A stretch of 54,850 nucleotides of DNA from Prevotellaceae bacterium (GCA_020636695.1 JACJXJ010000008.1:1-54850), one strand, 5' to 3'; counted from the first letter of the stretch, positions 9,122-18,214 are shown. Numbers and translations: made by a program. Notes: generated from the letters alone by a model not told the origin.

Positions 9122-9445
9122 TTACAATAAGCCCAGCTCTAATTGTGCTTCTTCGCTCATCATTTCACGCGACCAAGCAGGCTCGAATACCAAGTTAATA
9201 ATGACAGACGCTACCCCTTCGACAGCTTCCACCTTCATTTTCACATCTTCGACAATAAAATCGGCCGCTGGACAATTGGGTGCTGTTAAGGTCATTTCTA
9301 TCGTCACCACACCTTCGGCAGAACTGTCTACTTTATAAATTAACCCTAAATCATAGATATTCACAGGTATTTCAGGGTCGTATACTGTTTTTAAAACAGA
9401 CACTATTTTTTCTTCTAACGCTAAAAATTCATTTTCCATAATCAC
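9122..9445 (-). CDS. DUF59/MIP18-family iron-sulfur assembly protein
   Basis: A 107-residue protein of the DUF59 (MIP18, PaaD/SufT-like) family, thought to help assemble or deliver Fe-S clusters in the cytoplasm. The signature D-P-E-I-P-V-N-I-Y-D-L-G-L (23-35) and the invariant cysteine in A-P-N-C-P-A (Cys58) are both present. The first ATG (9445) is followed two codons later by another (9439); either could be used. It is the first gene of the minus-strand set with lpxH and the YkgJ-type gene, and its promoter is interleaved with that of dusB. Confidence 0.87.
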   Translation of the reverse strand: MIMENEFLALEEKIVSVLKTVYDPEIPVNIYDLGLIYKVDSSAEGVVTIEMTLTAPNCPAADFIVEDVKMKVEAVEGVASVIINLVFEPAWSREMMSEEAQLELGLL

Positions 9446-9485
9446 TGTATTTGGTGATATAAACTCGTATCATAATTCAAATGAC

Positions 9486-9517
9486 TTGCAAAGATAGTTT
9501 TTTTTTTCGTACTTTTG
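9486..9517 (+). promoter_or_regulatory. Plus-strand promoter for dusB-lgt
   Basis: TTG (9486-9488), a 21-base T-rich spacer and TACTTTTG (9510-9517) fit the Bacteroidota promoter. The TTG inside this -7 box (9515) could be read as a start codon, but a start there would lie upstream of the mRNA 5' end, so the ATG at 9578 is preferred. Confidence 0.65.
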
Positions 9518-9521
9518 TCAA
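9489..9521 (-). promoter_or_regulatory. Minus-strand promoter for the DUF59-lpxH-ykgJ set
   Basis: On the minus strand, a TTG (9519-9521) and TATCTTTG (9489-9496) are separated by 22 bases, with the DUF59 start codon 43 bases downstream of the -7 box. It occupies almost the same bases as the dusB promoter on the other strand. Confidence 0.55.
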
Positions 9522-9577
9522 TTGAAAAAGAAACACAAAACGCAATTCGTCATAACGGATTACAAGCCGCTTTCAAC

Positions 9578-10567
9578 ATGAAAATTCAAACGATTGATTT
9601 AGGTCATCAGCCTCTCTTTTTAGCCCCGATGGAAGATGTTACAGATCCAGCTTTTAGGCTGCTTTGTAAACGTTTTGGAGCCGATTTGGTATATACCGAA
9701 TTTGTGTCGGCTGATGCACTGATTCGTAGTGTAAAACGCACCGAGCAAAAGCTCACCATTTTACCGCAAGAACGCCCTGTGGCAATACAAATTTATGGGC
9801 GCGATGTGGACACGATGGTGGAAGCTGCAAAACTGGTAGAACAAGCTCAACCCGATATTTTAGACTTAAACTTTGGCTGCCCTGTAAAAAAAGTAGCTGG
9901 AAAAGGTGCTGGTTCAGGCATGTTACGCGATGTTCCAAAGCTCCTTGAAATCACACGTGAAGTAGTAAAAGCCGTCAACATTCCAGTCACGGTAAAAACA
10001 CGATTGGGTTGGGACGACTCACAAAAAATCATTGTGGACTTAGCCGAACAATTACAAGATTGTGGCATTCAAGCATTGGCCATTCATGGTAGAACACGGG
10101 CTCAAATGTATACTGGAGAAGCCGATTGGACATTGATTGGTGAAGTAAAAAATAACCCACGCATGCATATTCCAATTATTGGCAATGGTGATGTAACAAC
10201 GCCAGAACGTGCCAAAGAGTGTTTTGACAAATATGGTGTTGATGCCGTTATGATTGGACGTGGAAGCATTGGTCGTCCGTGGATTTTTGAAGAGGTAAAA
10301 CATTTTCTACAAACAGGTGAAAAAATGGCGCCACGCGCTTTCGAATGGCAAACATCCATTATCAAAGAGCATGTACTTCGTAGCATCGAATGGTTAAACG
10401 ACGAACGGAAAGGCATTGTACATAGTCGCCGTCATTTGGCCAACGCTCCAGCATTTAAAGGAATCGACAATTTTAAACCTATGCGTATTGCCTTGTTACG
10501 TGCCGAAAGCAAAGACGAATTATTTCAATTAATTGATGACATTCCTAATCAATTTACGGTTCAATAA
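9578..10567 (+). CDS. dusB: tRNA-dihydrouridine synthase B
   Basis: FMN-dependent enzyme of 329 residues that reduces specific uridines in tRNA to dihydrouridine. A-P-M-E-D-V-T-D (16-23) binds FMN, and the catalytic cysteine lies in N-F-G-C-P-V-K-K-V (Cys101). I-H-G-R-T-R and G-N-G-D-V are the usual later motifs of the TIM barrel, followed by the helical tRNA-binding domain. I chose the ATG at 9578 because the longer frame starts at a TTG that lies inside the promoter -7 box. lgt follows after 18 bases. Confidence 0.93.
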   Translation: MKIQTIDLGHQPLFLAPMEDVTDPAFRLLCKRFGADLVYTEFVSADALIRSVKRTEQKLTILPQERPVAIQIYGRDVDTMVEAAKLVEQAQPDILDLNFGCPVKKVAGKGAGSGMLRDVPKLLEITREVVKAVNIPVTVKTRLGWDDSQKIIVDLAEQLQDCGIQALAIHGRTRAQMYTGEADWTLIGEVKNNPRMHIPIIGNGDVTTPERAKECFDKYGVDAVMIGRGSIGRPWIFEEVKHFLQTGEKMAPRAFEWQTSIIKEHVLRSIEWLNDERKGIVHSRRHLANAPAFKGIDNFKPMRIALLRAESKDELFQLIDDIPNQFTVQ

Positions 10568-10585
10568 ACATTAAATTCTAACACT

Positions 10586-11413
10586 ATGTTATTTATCACA
10601 TGGCCTATAACGCCAGAAATTGGTGAACTTTTTGGGATTACCTTTCGTTGGTACGGCATTCTATTTGCCTTAGGATTATTTTTTGGCGGTTGGGTGGTCT
10701 ATAACTTCTTCAAAAAAAATGGTTATACACAAAATCAATACGAGTCATTATTAATCTACCTTTTTTTAGGTATTTTCTTGGGTGCTCGCTTGGCACATTG
10801 TATTTTTTACGAGCCAAGTTACTATTTAGCGCACCCATTGGAGCTGCTGCTACCAATTACCGAGTTGCCTGACGGTAGTTTTGAATTTTCTGGCTATCAT
10901 GGTTTAGCTAGTCACGGCGGTGGCGTAGGTTTAATGATTGCATTGTGGCTCTACTGTCGTAAGTACAAAGTTAATTTTTGGCCACTGTCGGATTTTTTGT
11001 CCATTGCCACGCCTCTAGCTGGCGGTTTTATACGATTAGGCAATTTAGCCAATTCCGAAATAGTAGGAGCACAAACTGATGTTCCTTGGGCATTTATTTT
11101 TCCACTTTACGACCAATGTCCACGCCACCCAGCACAACTTTACGAAGCGTTATTTTATTTTGTATTGTTTGGTGTCATGTTTTTAATACACAAATTGAGT
11201 AAACGCCATTTACCCGAGGGCTTTTTTCTTGCATTTGTATTATTGGCCATCGGCACATTCCGTTTTTGCATAGAGTTTGTAAAAGAAATACAAGTATCAT
11301 TTGAGCAATCGATGACTTTAAATATGGGACAATGGTTAAGTGTACCATTTATTGTTGCTGGGATAGTACTATTCGTCTATCTTTTTCGGCGCCAGCACAA
11401 AAACTCGTTGTAA
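10586..11413 (+). CDS. lgt: Phosphatidylglycerol--prolipoprotein diacylglyceryl transferase
   Basis: Integral membrane enzyme of 275 residues with about seven helices that moves diacylglycerol from phosphatidylglycerol to the lipobox cysteine of prolipoproteins. Characteristic motifs are F-R-W-Y-G (20-24), G-A-R-L-A-H (66-71), H-G-L-A-S-H-G-G (105-112) and the Lgt signature R-L-G-N-L-A-N-S-E (150-158). Several lipoproteins in this window (for example at 20136, 28594, 39234, 46118 and 48049) would be its substrates. It is probably cotranscribed with dusB, and the RNase P RNA gene follows with its own promoter. Confidence 0.95.
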   Translation: MLFITWPITPEIGELFGITFRWYGILFALGLFFGGWVVYNFFKKNGYTQNQYESLLIYLFLGIFLGARLAHCIFYEPSYYLAHPLELLLPITELPDGSFEFSGYHGLASHGGGVGLMIALWLYCRKYKVNFWPLSDFLSIATPLAGGFIRLGNLANSEIVGAQTDVPWAFIFPLYDQCPRHPAQLYEALFYFVLFGVMFLIHKLSKRHLPEGFFLAFVLLAIGTFRFCIEFVKEIQVSFEQSMTLNMGQWLSVPFIVAGIVLFVYLFRRQHKNSL

Positions 11414-11439
11414 CAAAGCGGAACTTTACAACTTTTTAG

Positions 11440-11447
11440 TATCTTTG
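11440..11447 (+). promoter_or_regulatory. -7 promoter element of the RNase P RNA gene
   Basis: TATCTTTG ends seven bases before the first base of the P1 stem of the RNase P RNA, the spacing expected for a Bacteroidota promoter. I see no convincing TTG at the -33 position. Confidence 0.65.
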
Positions 11448-11453
11448 TAGTCA

Positions 11454-11812
11454 AATAGTAGAACAGTCTGCCGCCTCGCTTAGGCGTGGAGGAAAGTCTG
11501 GGCAATATAGAGCACCATACTTCCTAACGGGAAGTGGGCCGTGAGGTTCAAGTAGCGTAACAGAAAATAACCGCCACGATTCTGTCGTGGTAAGGGTGAA
11601 AAGGCGAGGTAAGAGCTCACCGTTCCGATGGCAACATAGGAAGCCGTACGCCTTATGGATTGAAAGACCATGTAAACCAACGCTATCAGAGTTGCTCGCT
11701 CGATGTTGGAGGGTAGGTCGATAGAGGCAAGTGGTGACACTTGTTCGAGATAAATGGCAGACATCCTGACTTGTTCGGGATACAGAATCCGGCTTATCGT
11801 TCTACTATTTTT
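11454..11812 (+). ncRNA. rnpB: RNase P RNA (class A)
   Basis: Catalytic RNA of ribonuclease P, which matures tRNA 5' ends. The termini form a perfect 11-base P1 stem (11454-11464 with 11799-11809). The universally conserved blocks appear in order: GAGGAAAGTC (5' strand of P4), AACAGAAAATAACCGCC, GGTAAGGGTGAAAAGG, GAGGTAAGAGCTCACCG and, near the 3' end, ACAGAATCCGGCTTATCG. A run of eight T from 11808 ends the transcript. Length is about 355 bases. The 117-codon open frame on the opposite strand is only its shadow. Confidence 0.95.
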
Positions 11813-11886
11813 TTTGTTAACTACGGTTATCATCTTCTTGCGTTCTTTATAGCCTGATTGTTTTTCACATCAAATTATAATATCCG

Positions 11887-13227
11887 ATGGCAACAAACAA
11901 AAAACTATCCCTCGTAGAACAATTCAAGCGTATTTATCATTTTGTGGCTTCCGATATTTGGATTATTACAGAAAAAGAACTAACCAAATCGAGCCGTTTT
12001 TCAGTACGTTTACTCAAAAAAATAATTCTCTCAGCGCGTGGTGTTACTGAAGATAATTTATTTATAAAAGCTGCTGCTCTTAGTTTTTACACCATCTTAG
12101 CATTAGTTCCTATATTGGCACTCGTCATCGCTATTGGTCGTGGCTTTGGCTTTCAACAAGCGGTTGTTGACTGGCTCACCAAAGCACTCTCATCACAAGC
12201 AGAAATGATTCCCTACATCATCCAATTTGTAGAACGTTACCTAGAACGTGCACAAGGCGGCGTTTTCCTTGGTGTCGGTTTTGCAGTATTATTATGGTCA
12301 GTACTAAATGCCTTCCGCCAAATAGAAAATAACTTTAATGATATTTGGAATGTAAAAAAGTCGAGATCGATTGTTCGTCAATTCACAATGTACATCTCAC
12401 TCATGTTATTGGTTCCTATATTAATTGCGTTATCAAGTGGTTTTTCGATTTTCATCAACACCCAACTTGAAACAGCTGGTTTAAGCCAATTCTTCTCACC
12501 ACTTACCCGATTTTTATTGAAAGTGGCTCCTTATTTTATTTTCAGTATGTTGTTTACCATTATGTTCCTGATAATTCCGAACACCAAAGTACTATTTAAA
12601 CACGCACTATTGGCGGGTATTATATCGGGCGTGGCATTCCAACTGTTTCAAGCACTTTACGTGAGTGGGCAGGTGAATTTGTCTAATTATAATGCTGTAT
12701 ACGGAAGTTTTGCTGCCATCCCTTTGTTATTACTGTTTTTACAAATCGCCTGGCTTATTGTACTATATGGCGCAGAATTAACCTTTGTAAGCCAAAACTT
12801 ACAAAACTATAATTTTAAAAACGAAACAAATACCATCAGCCGTCGTTACAAAGATTATATCACGTTACTAATTATGAAAATCATCGTAACACGATTTGAA
12901 CAAGGTGAAAAGCCTATTACAAAACAACAATTAGCCGATGACTACAACATCCCTATACGATTAGTGAATCGTCTTCTCAAATTATTAGTAGAAGCCGATC
13001 TGTTATCTGAAATTTATACCGACAGCAATCAAGAGAAAGCCTATCAACCAGCCATGGATATACATCAAATCACTATTCAAGTAGTATTTGATAAGATTTG
13101 TACATTAGGATCAGAAAATTTTAAAGTCGACCCTAAAAAAGATTTTGATGGAATGTGGGATAAATTGGAACAATTTCGCTTAAAAGCAGCTAATCAATCA
13201 ATAGATGTACTCATAAAAGACCTATAA
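11887..13227 (+). CDS. YihY/BrkB-family membrane protein with C-terminal winged-helix-like region
   Basis: The 446-residue protein has a cytoplasmic N-terminus, about six membrane helices between roughly residues 55 and 310, and the YihY/BrkB family core (A-A-A-L-S-F-Y-T-I-L-A at about 62-72; Y-G-S-F-A-A-I-P-L at about 276-284). The family is widespread but its function is unresolved; the old RNase BN label is not supported. After the last helix, residues about 345-385 (K-Q-Q-L-A-D-D-Y-N-I-P followed by V-N-R-L-L-K-L-L) look like a winged-helix fold, a common C-terminal addition in Bacteroidota members. NamZ follows after 14 bases. Confidence 0.85.
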   Translation: MATNKKLSLVEQFKRIYHFVASDIWIITEKELTKSSRFSVRLLKKIILSARGVTEDNLFIKAAALSFYTILALVPILALVIAIGRGFGFQQAVVDWLTKALSSQAEMIPYIIQFVERYLERAQGGVFLGVGFAVLLWSVLNAFRQIENNFNDIWNVKKSRSIVRQFTMYISLMLLVPILIALSSGFSIFINTQLETAGLSQFFSPLTRFLLKVAPYFIFSMLFTIMFLIIPNTKVLFKHALLAGIISGVAFQLFQALYVSGQVNLSNYNAVYGSFAAIPLLLLFLQIAWLIVLYGAELTFVSQNLQNYNFKNETNTISRRYKDYITLLIMKIIVTRFEQGEKPITKQQLADDYNIPIRLVNRLLKLLVEADLLSEIYTDSNQEKAYQPAMDIHQITIQVVFDKICTLGSENFKVDPKKDFDGMWDKLEQFRLKAANQSIDVLIKDL

Positions 13228-13230
13228 AAA

Positions 13231-13236
13231 AGGAGG
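13231..13236 (+). promoter_or_regulatory. Strong Shine-Dalgarno sequence before the NamZ-type gene
   Basis: AGGAGG lies five bases before the ATG at 13242. This is notable because almost no other gene in the window has a Shine-Dalgarno match, as is normal for Bacteroidota. Confidence 0.6.
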
Positions 13237-13241
13237 CAGCC

Positions 13242-14408
13242 ATGAAAAAACTTATGTGGATTGTGTGTGGTTTAGTTTGCGTACTACAACTGTGGGCAAG
13301 CGAACCTGTTGTAGTAGGTGCTGATCAATTAGAACGCTATTTACCACTCATAAAAGACAAAAGTGTTGGTATTGTTACCAACCAAAGTGGCATGGTCGGT
13401 CAACTTCATATCGTAGACTTTCTGACTAAAATAGGTACACGTATTGCTTGTGTTTTTGCGCCTGAGCATGGCTTTCGCGGCTATCGCGATGCTGGTGCCA
13501 AAATATACACTACCACCGACAAACAAACAGGCTTACCAATTCGTTCACTCTTCAACGGTGATGTATCAAAACCAACGGCAGAAGCACTAGCTGATATTGA
13601 CATCGTGGTATTTGATTTGCAAGATGTCGGCGTCCGTTATTATTCCTATTTAACTACGTTAGTTCGGGTGATGGAAGCATGTGCTGAAAATAATACGCCA
13701 CTACTAATTCTGGATAGGCCAAACCCAAATGGATTTTATGTAGACGGACCTATTTTGGATATGCGCTACAAATCAATGTGGGGCGTTTTACCTATCCCGA
13801 TTGTACACGGTATGACCCTAGGAGAATTAGCTAGTATGATTAACGGCGAACATTGGTTAGCCAACAATTTACAATGTGACTTAACTGTCATCACCTGCAA
13901 GAATTACACGCATCAAACAAAATATGTTGTTCCTGTTCCTCCATCACCCAATTTACCTAGCATGCGTTCAATTTACCTTTATCCATCGCTCGTCTATTTT
14001 GAAGCAACACCTATCAGTGTTGGACGAGGTACAGAATTCCCATTCCAAGTATACGGACATCCTAACATGTTAGGTTATACATTCTCATTTAATCCAGAAT
14101 CAGTGCGTGGTGCCAAGAACCCTCCTTTACGCAATTTCCAATGCCAAGGCAGAGATTTGCGAACACTTCCTAGCGATAGTGCCTTATTTGCAAAAGGAAT
14201 CGATTTACGTTATTTGATAGATGCTTATTGGAATATGCACTTGGGTTCTTTCTTCTTCAACTCATTTTTTGAGACTTTAATTGGAGTTGATTATGTAAAA
14301 CCAATGATTATCAATGGACGCTCGGCAGCAGAAATTGAACGCCGCTGGTTACCAGATATTGAAAAATTCAAAGAACAACGTAAGCCGTACTTATTATATC
14401 CTGAATAA
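13242..14408 (+). CDS. DUF1343 / NamZ-type exo-beta-N-acetylmuramidase
   Basis: The 388-residue protein has a signal peptide (about 1-20) and matches the DUF1343 family, whose characterised member NamZ removes N-acetylmuramic acid from the non-reducing end of peptidoglycan fragments (family GH171). Family motifs include I-V-T-N-Q-S-G (44-50), A-P-E-H-G-F-R-G (73-80, with the conserved Glu-His) and F-D-L-Q-D-V-G-V-R-Y-Y-S-Y (124-136). It probably works in the periplasm on wall turnover products. It lies directly after the YihY-type gene and is probably cotranscribed with it. Confidence 0.85.
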   Translation: MKKLMWIVCGLVCVLQLWASEPVVVGADQLERYLPLIKDKSVGIVTNQSGMVGQLHIVDFLTKIGTRIACVFAPEHGFRGYRDAGAKIYTTTDKQTGLPIRSLFNGDVSKPTAEALADIDIVVFDLQDVGVRYYSYLTTLVRVMEACAENNTPLLILDRPNPNGFYVDGPILDMRYKSMWGVLPIPIVHGMTLGELASMINGEHWLANNLQCDLTVITCKNYTHQTKYVVPVPPSPNLPSMRSIYLYPSLVYFEATPISVGRGTEFPFQVYGHPNMLGYTFSFNPESVRGAKNPPLRNFQCQGRDLRTLPSDSALFAKGIDLRYLIDAYWNMHLGSFFFNSFFETLIGVDYVKPMIINGRSAAEIERRWLPDIEKFKEQRKPYLLYPE

Positions 14409-14446
14409 AACAACCTACTTCACCTGCTAAATAACATATTAGTAGA

Positions 14447-14478
14447 TTTGTTTGTTTATGGGTAGTTTACTACCTTTG
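14447..14478 (+). promoter_or_regulatory. Promoter for the DUF4301-comEC pair
   Basis: TTTG (14447-14450), a 20-base spacer and TACCTTTG (14471-14478) lie 43 bases before the ATG at 14522. A second TTTG at 14451-14454 would give a 16-base spacer and is less likely. Confidence 0.65.
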
Positions 14479-14521
14479 TTTGGTATGCTAATACCTCAAT
14501 AACCTTATTCACCTTATAGCT

Positions 14522-16024
14522 ATGTTTACACCATCCGATCTAGAACAATTAAAACACAAAAACATTTCAGTAGCAACAGTTGAACAACAACTAAACAGTT
14601 TTGTACAAGGATTTCCGTATTTAAATATAAAACGTGCAGCTGCCATTGGCGAAGGGCTTCTTCAACTGACCGAATCGGAACTAGAGGTGGCTATTGAAAC
14701 GTGGGAACATTATTTGCAAGGAACCCACCAAATAGAAAAATTTGTACCAGCTTCAGGCGCGGCTAGTCGCATGTTCAAAGATTTATTTGAATTTTTGAAT
14801 GGTGAAAACGACGTTCCAACAACACCTTTCGAAAAACATTTTTTTGAGCACATTTCGCGATTTGCATTTTTTGCTGATTTAAACGAAGCATGCTTGCGCA
14901 ATGAACAATTGACCATAGATGAACTTATAAAAGCTGGCAGATACAAAGATGTGGTAGCTAATTTGTTGGAGAAAAAAGGGCTCGACTATGGCACGCTGCC
15001 TAAAGGTTTGCTCAAATTTCACAGATATCCACACGAAAACAGAACACCATTTTTGGAACATTTGGTAGAAGGCGCTCTATATGCTTCGTCTAACAGTCAA
15101 TCGTCCATTCATTTTACCGTGTCGTCTGAACATCGGCAATTATTTGAAGCACACCTAGCTGAATCATTAGCTGCTTACGAAGAAAAATTTGGCATTAAAT
15201 TCCATATTACATTCTCTGAACAAAAACCGTCGACAGATACCATTGCGGCAGACGAACACAATCAACCATTTCGCACGAACGATGGAAAACTATTATTCCG
15301 ACCAGGTGGACACGGCGCACTTATCGAAAACTTAAACGACTTAGAAGCAGATATTGTCTTTATTAAAAATATTGACAACGTGGTTCCTGATCGATTAAAA
15401 GAAACAACTATCATTTTCAAAAAAGTGATTGCAGGCTTGCTTGTTGCATTACAACAACAAACTTTTGCGTACCTAAAAGAACTTGACAATCCATCCATAA
15501 GCGATGCCAAATTATTAGTCATTGCGCAATTCTGTGCCAAACGTTTAAACAATCATAATCCTGAACAAACGAAATTATCACGCGAAGAATTGATTGCTTA
15601 TTTACATGGCAAACTTAATCGCCCAATCCGCGTCTGTGGCATGGTTAAAAACGAAGGTGAACCAGGCGGAGGTCCTTTCCTTACCGAAAATTCCGATGGA
15701 ACAGTATCGCCACAAATTCTTGAAAGTTCACAAATTAAAGAAAAAGCGTTGATGGCTCAGTCAACCCATTTTAACCCAGTGGATTTGGTGTGTGCACTCA
15801 AAAACTACCAAGGTAAGAAGTTTAATTTACGGGATTATGTAGATCAGAAAACAGGTTTTATATCTTCCAAATCAAGTGGCGGAAAAGAACTTAAAGCGCT
15901 GGAATTACCAGGACTTTGGAACGGTGCTATGAGTGATTGGAACACCATTTTTGTAGAAGTGCCTATTGAAACATTCAACCCGGTAAAAACGGTAAATGAT
16001 TTATTGCGCGAACAACATCAGTAA
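14522..16024 (+). CDS. DUF4301 family protein
   Basis: A 500-residue cytoplasmic protein of the Bacteroidota family DUF4301; I know no assigned function. It has no signal peptide or membrane segment. F-V-P-A-S-G-A-A-S-R-M-F-K-D (about 77-90) and L-F-R-P-G-G-H-G-A-L-I-E-N-L (about 258-271) look like nucleotide- or sugar-phosphate-binding loops and resemble sugar nucleotidyltransferases, which makes an NTP-using enzyme plausible but unproven. G-G-G-P-F (about 384-388) is another glycine-rich turn. comEC follows after 15 bases. Confidence 0.75.
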   Translation: MFTPSDLEQLKHKNISVATVEQQLNSFVQGFPYLNIKRAAAIGEGLLQLTESELEVAIETWEHYLQGTHQIEKFVPASGAASRMFKDLFEFLNGENDVPTTPFEKHFFEHISRFAFFADLNEACLRNEQLTIDELIKAGRYKDVVANLLEKKGLDYGTLPKGLLKFHRYPHENRTPFLEHLVEGALYASSNSQSSIHFTVSSEHRQLFEAHLAESLAAYEEKFGIKFHITFSEQKPSTDTIAADEHNQPFRTNDGKLLFRPGGHGALIENLNDLEADIVFIKNIDNVVPDRLKETTIIFKKVIAGLLVALQQQTFAYLKELDNPSISDAKLLVIAQFCAKRLNNHNPEQTKLSREELIAYLHGKLNRPIRVCGMVKNEGEPGGGPFLTENSDGTVSPQILESSQIKEKALMAQSTHFNPVDLVCALKNYQGKKFNLRDYVDQKTGFISSKSSGGKELKALELPGLWNGAMSDWNTIFVEVPIETFNPVKTVNDLLREQHQ

Positions 16025-16039
16025 TACCATCTAATCGAT

Positions 16040-18091
16040 ATGATGTCTGATTTTTTTGCTAAAACACCATTCTTTCGACTGTTTCTATTTTTGGCAGGCG
16101 GTGTGTTGTTAGGCGAATACACAAACATCTCATTAGGAATTATGTTCGTTTTATTTGGAATTGGATGCTGTGCGCTCATCATTCCTTTTATCATACAAAA
16201 AGCCGTCGTAAACTATAATTTACGATGGCTTTTTGGTCTTGGCACATTGTTCATTTTAATAAGTTTGGGACTATTCCTAAATCACCGATTCAAAGCAAAA
16301 ACCAACCTAGATTATGCAGGAAAATCAGGAATTTACGAAGTATTATTAGACGCTCAACCAATTGAAAAAGAGCGCTCAATCATGTTTCGAGCCAAACTAC
16401 ACACATTTACCGATAGTACAAGTACACATCCTACCAAAGGCGACGTTATTTTATATTTTGCCAAAGATTCTGCGACTGCTAAGCTACAGCGCGGCGACAT
16501 TGTATTGGTTTCTACCACCATTGATCAACCCAAACCTACCGGCAATCCTGAAGAATTCGACTACGCTAATTATTTAGCACATCAAGGCATTGGCGGCACA
16601 GGTTATGTATCAACTTCTAAATGGCAAAAAACAGGAGAAAAACATCGAGCTTCCTTGATAATTACAGCCGAAAAATGTCGAACCTATCTATTGAATATTT
16701 ATCGTCAGTTTGGATTATCAGGTGATGAATTTGGTATGTTGGCGGCACTCACACTAGGTTATAAAGATGCGCTGACACCTGAATTACGTGAGAGTTTTAG
16801 TACTACTGGTGCCATGCACGTTTTAGCAGTCAGCGGTTTGCATGTGGGTATAATCTATATGGTTATCGGTTTTTTACTTGGCTTTTTGAATAAAAATAAA
16901 CGCACGCAACGACTAAAACCCATTTTCATCATTCTATTTCTATGGTTTTATGCGTTTATCACCGGATTATCACCCTCGGTAATGCGTGCCACCATCATGT
17001 TTTCATTTATGGCTTTCGCTGGTGTTATTGGGCGTAAATCGCAGACTTACAATACCATTTTTCTATCGGCTTTTTTGTTGATTTTATATCAACCCACGCT
17101 CCTTTTTGATGTTGGTTTTCAACTCAGTTATAGTGCAGTTATTGCCATTGTCTATTTTCAGCCCAAAATAGTGGGGTTACTCGTTGTCAAAAATCGGCTT
17201 CTACGTTGGGCGTGGGAACTGACGGCTGTATCGTTGGCGGCACAAATTGGTACAGCTCCTTTCTCAATTTTTTACTTTCATCAATTCCCCAACTACTTTT
17301 TATTAAGCAATTTTGTCGTCATTCCAGCTGCTACCATCATTGTATATTTAGCTATAACACTATTCGTTGTATCGTGGATTCCTTACCTAAATGTGGCAAT
17401 CGCTTTTGTACTAAATTGGGTATTACGTATTATGTACACAGCCATTACAGGTATCGAACATTTACCATACGCACTTTCTATTACATGGATAAGCCCAACA
17501 GAATTACTAATGTGCTACTTGATTGTTCTCATGCTCATCTTATTAGTTCAAAAAATCACATTTCGTGCTTTGGCTATTTTCCTCACACTTATTTTATCTA
17601 TTATTAGTGTTAGGACAGTAGATAAATATGAGCGTCTCACGCACAAAGAAGTGATTGTTTGGAACCATGCAAAAGAAGTCGTTGTAAATAGAATTGTATC
17701 GCAAAATAATTTAGTTATTGCCTCCGACAGTACTATAGCCGATAAATTAGGGCACAATTATTGGGAGAAATGTCATGCTACAAAAGTTGCCTTACAGGTG
17801 GATACCAATTGGGTAAATAACGCGTTTGTATGTAACAAAAAAACGTTCTTAGTGCTCAACCAAAATCCATTTAAATACAAACGAACTGACGCACCATTAA
17901 AAGTCGATTATCTTATAGTGGACAAACATATTTATCCTTCGGATTATTTGTTTCAATTAATAAAACCGCAACACGTCATTACATGCGGCAATGTATCAGA
18001 ACGAAGCAACAAATTATACAAAAACTTAGCCATCAAATATGGTTATAGCTTATACAACATCAAAGAGACAGGTGCTTGGCAAACTAACTGA
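16040..18091 (+). CDS. comEC: ComEC/Rec2-family DNA-uptake channel protein
   Basis: The 683-residue membrane protein has an N-terminal DUF4131 region and soluble OB-like segment (about 30-200), then the ComEC/Rec2 competence domain with about ten helices (M-H-V-L-A-V-S-G-L-H-V-G at about 257-268; S-P-S-V-M-R-A at about 311-317). The family carries single-stranded DNA across the inner membrane during transformation. The C-terminal part (about 530-683) corresponds to the beta-lactamase-like domain but lacks the H-x-H-x-D-H metal motif, as is common in Bacteroidota. Start is ATG 16040 or the adjacent ATG 16043. Confidence 0.85.
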   Translation: MMSDFFAKTPFFRLFLFLAGGVLLGEYTNISLGIMFVLFGIGCCALIIPFIIQKAVVNYNLRWLFGLGTLFILISLGLFLNHRFKAKTNLDYAGKSGIYEVLLDAQPIEKERSIMFRAKLHTFTDSTSTHPTKGDVILYFAKDSATAKLQRGDIVLVSTTIDQPKPTGNPEEFDYANYLAHQGIGGTGYVSTSKWQKTGEKHRASLIITAEKCRTYLLNIYRQFGLSGDEFGMLAALTLGYKDALTPELRESFSTTGAMHVLAVSGLHVGIIYMVIGFLLGFLNKNKRTQRLKPIFIILFLWFYAFITGLSPSVMRATIMFSFMAFAGVIGRKSQTYNTIFLSAFLLILYQPTLLFDVGFQLSYSAVIAIVYFQPKIVGLLVVKNRLLRWAWELTAVSLAAQIGTAPFSIFYFHQFPNYFLLSNFVVIPAATIIVYLAITLFVVSWIPYLNVAIAFVLNWVLRIMYTAITGIEHLPYALSITWISPTELLMCYLIVLMLILLVQKITFRALAIFLTLILSIISVRTVDKYERLTHKEVIVWNHAKEVVVNRIVSQNNLVIASDSTIADKLGHNYWEKCHATKVALQVDTNWVNNAFVCNKKTFLVLNQNPFKYKRTDAPLKVDYLIVDKHIYPSDYLFQLIKPQHVITCGNVSERSNKLYKNLAIKYGYSLYNIKETGAWQTN

Positions 18092-18147
18092 TAAAATTCA
18101 AAAATAACACAACTTTAAAAAGTTGTTAAAAAAATATGATTTTTTAT

Positions 18148-18178
18148 TTTGTAGTTTGAAAAATAACCACTTACTTTG
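18148..18178 (+). promoter_or_regulatory. Probable ssb promoter
   Basis: TTTG (18148-18151), a 19-base spacer and TTACTTTG (18171-18178) lie 36 bases before the ssb ATG. The -7 box has the same second-position T variant as the one at 2859. Confidence 0.5.
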
Positions 18179-18214
18179 GCATCAGATTTATTTACAATTT
18201 AATTACTAATTATT

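Noticed and set aside
9515..9577. TTG start for dusB
   Set aside because: The TTG is part of the promoter -7 box, so it is not in the mRNA.
11480..11833. A 117-codon open frame on the minus strand
   Set aside because: It is antisense to the RNase P RNA gene, whose P1 stem, conserved blocks and T-run are clear.
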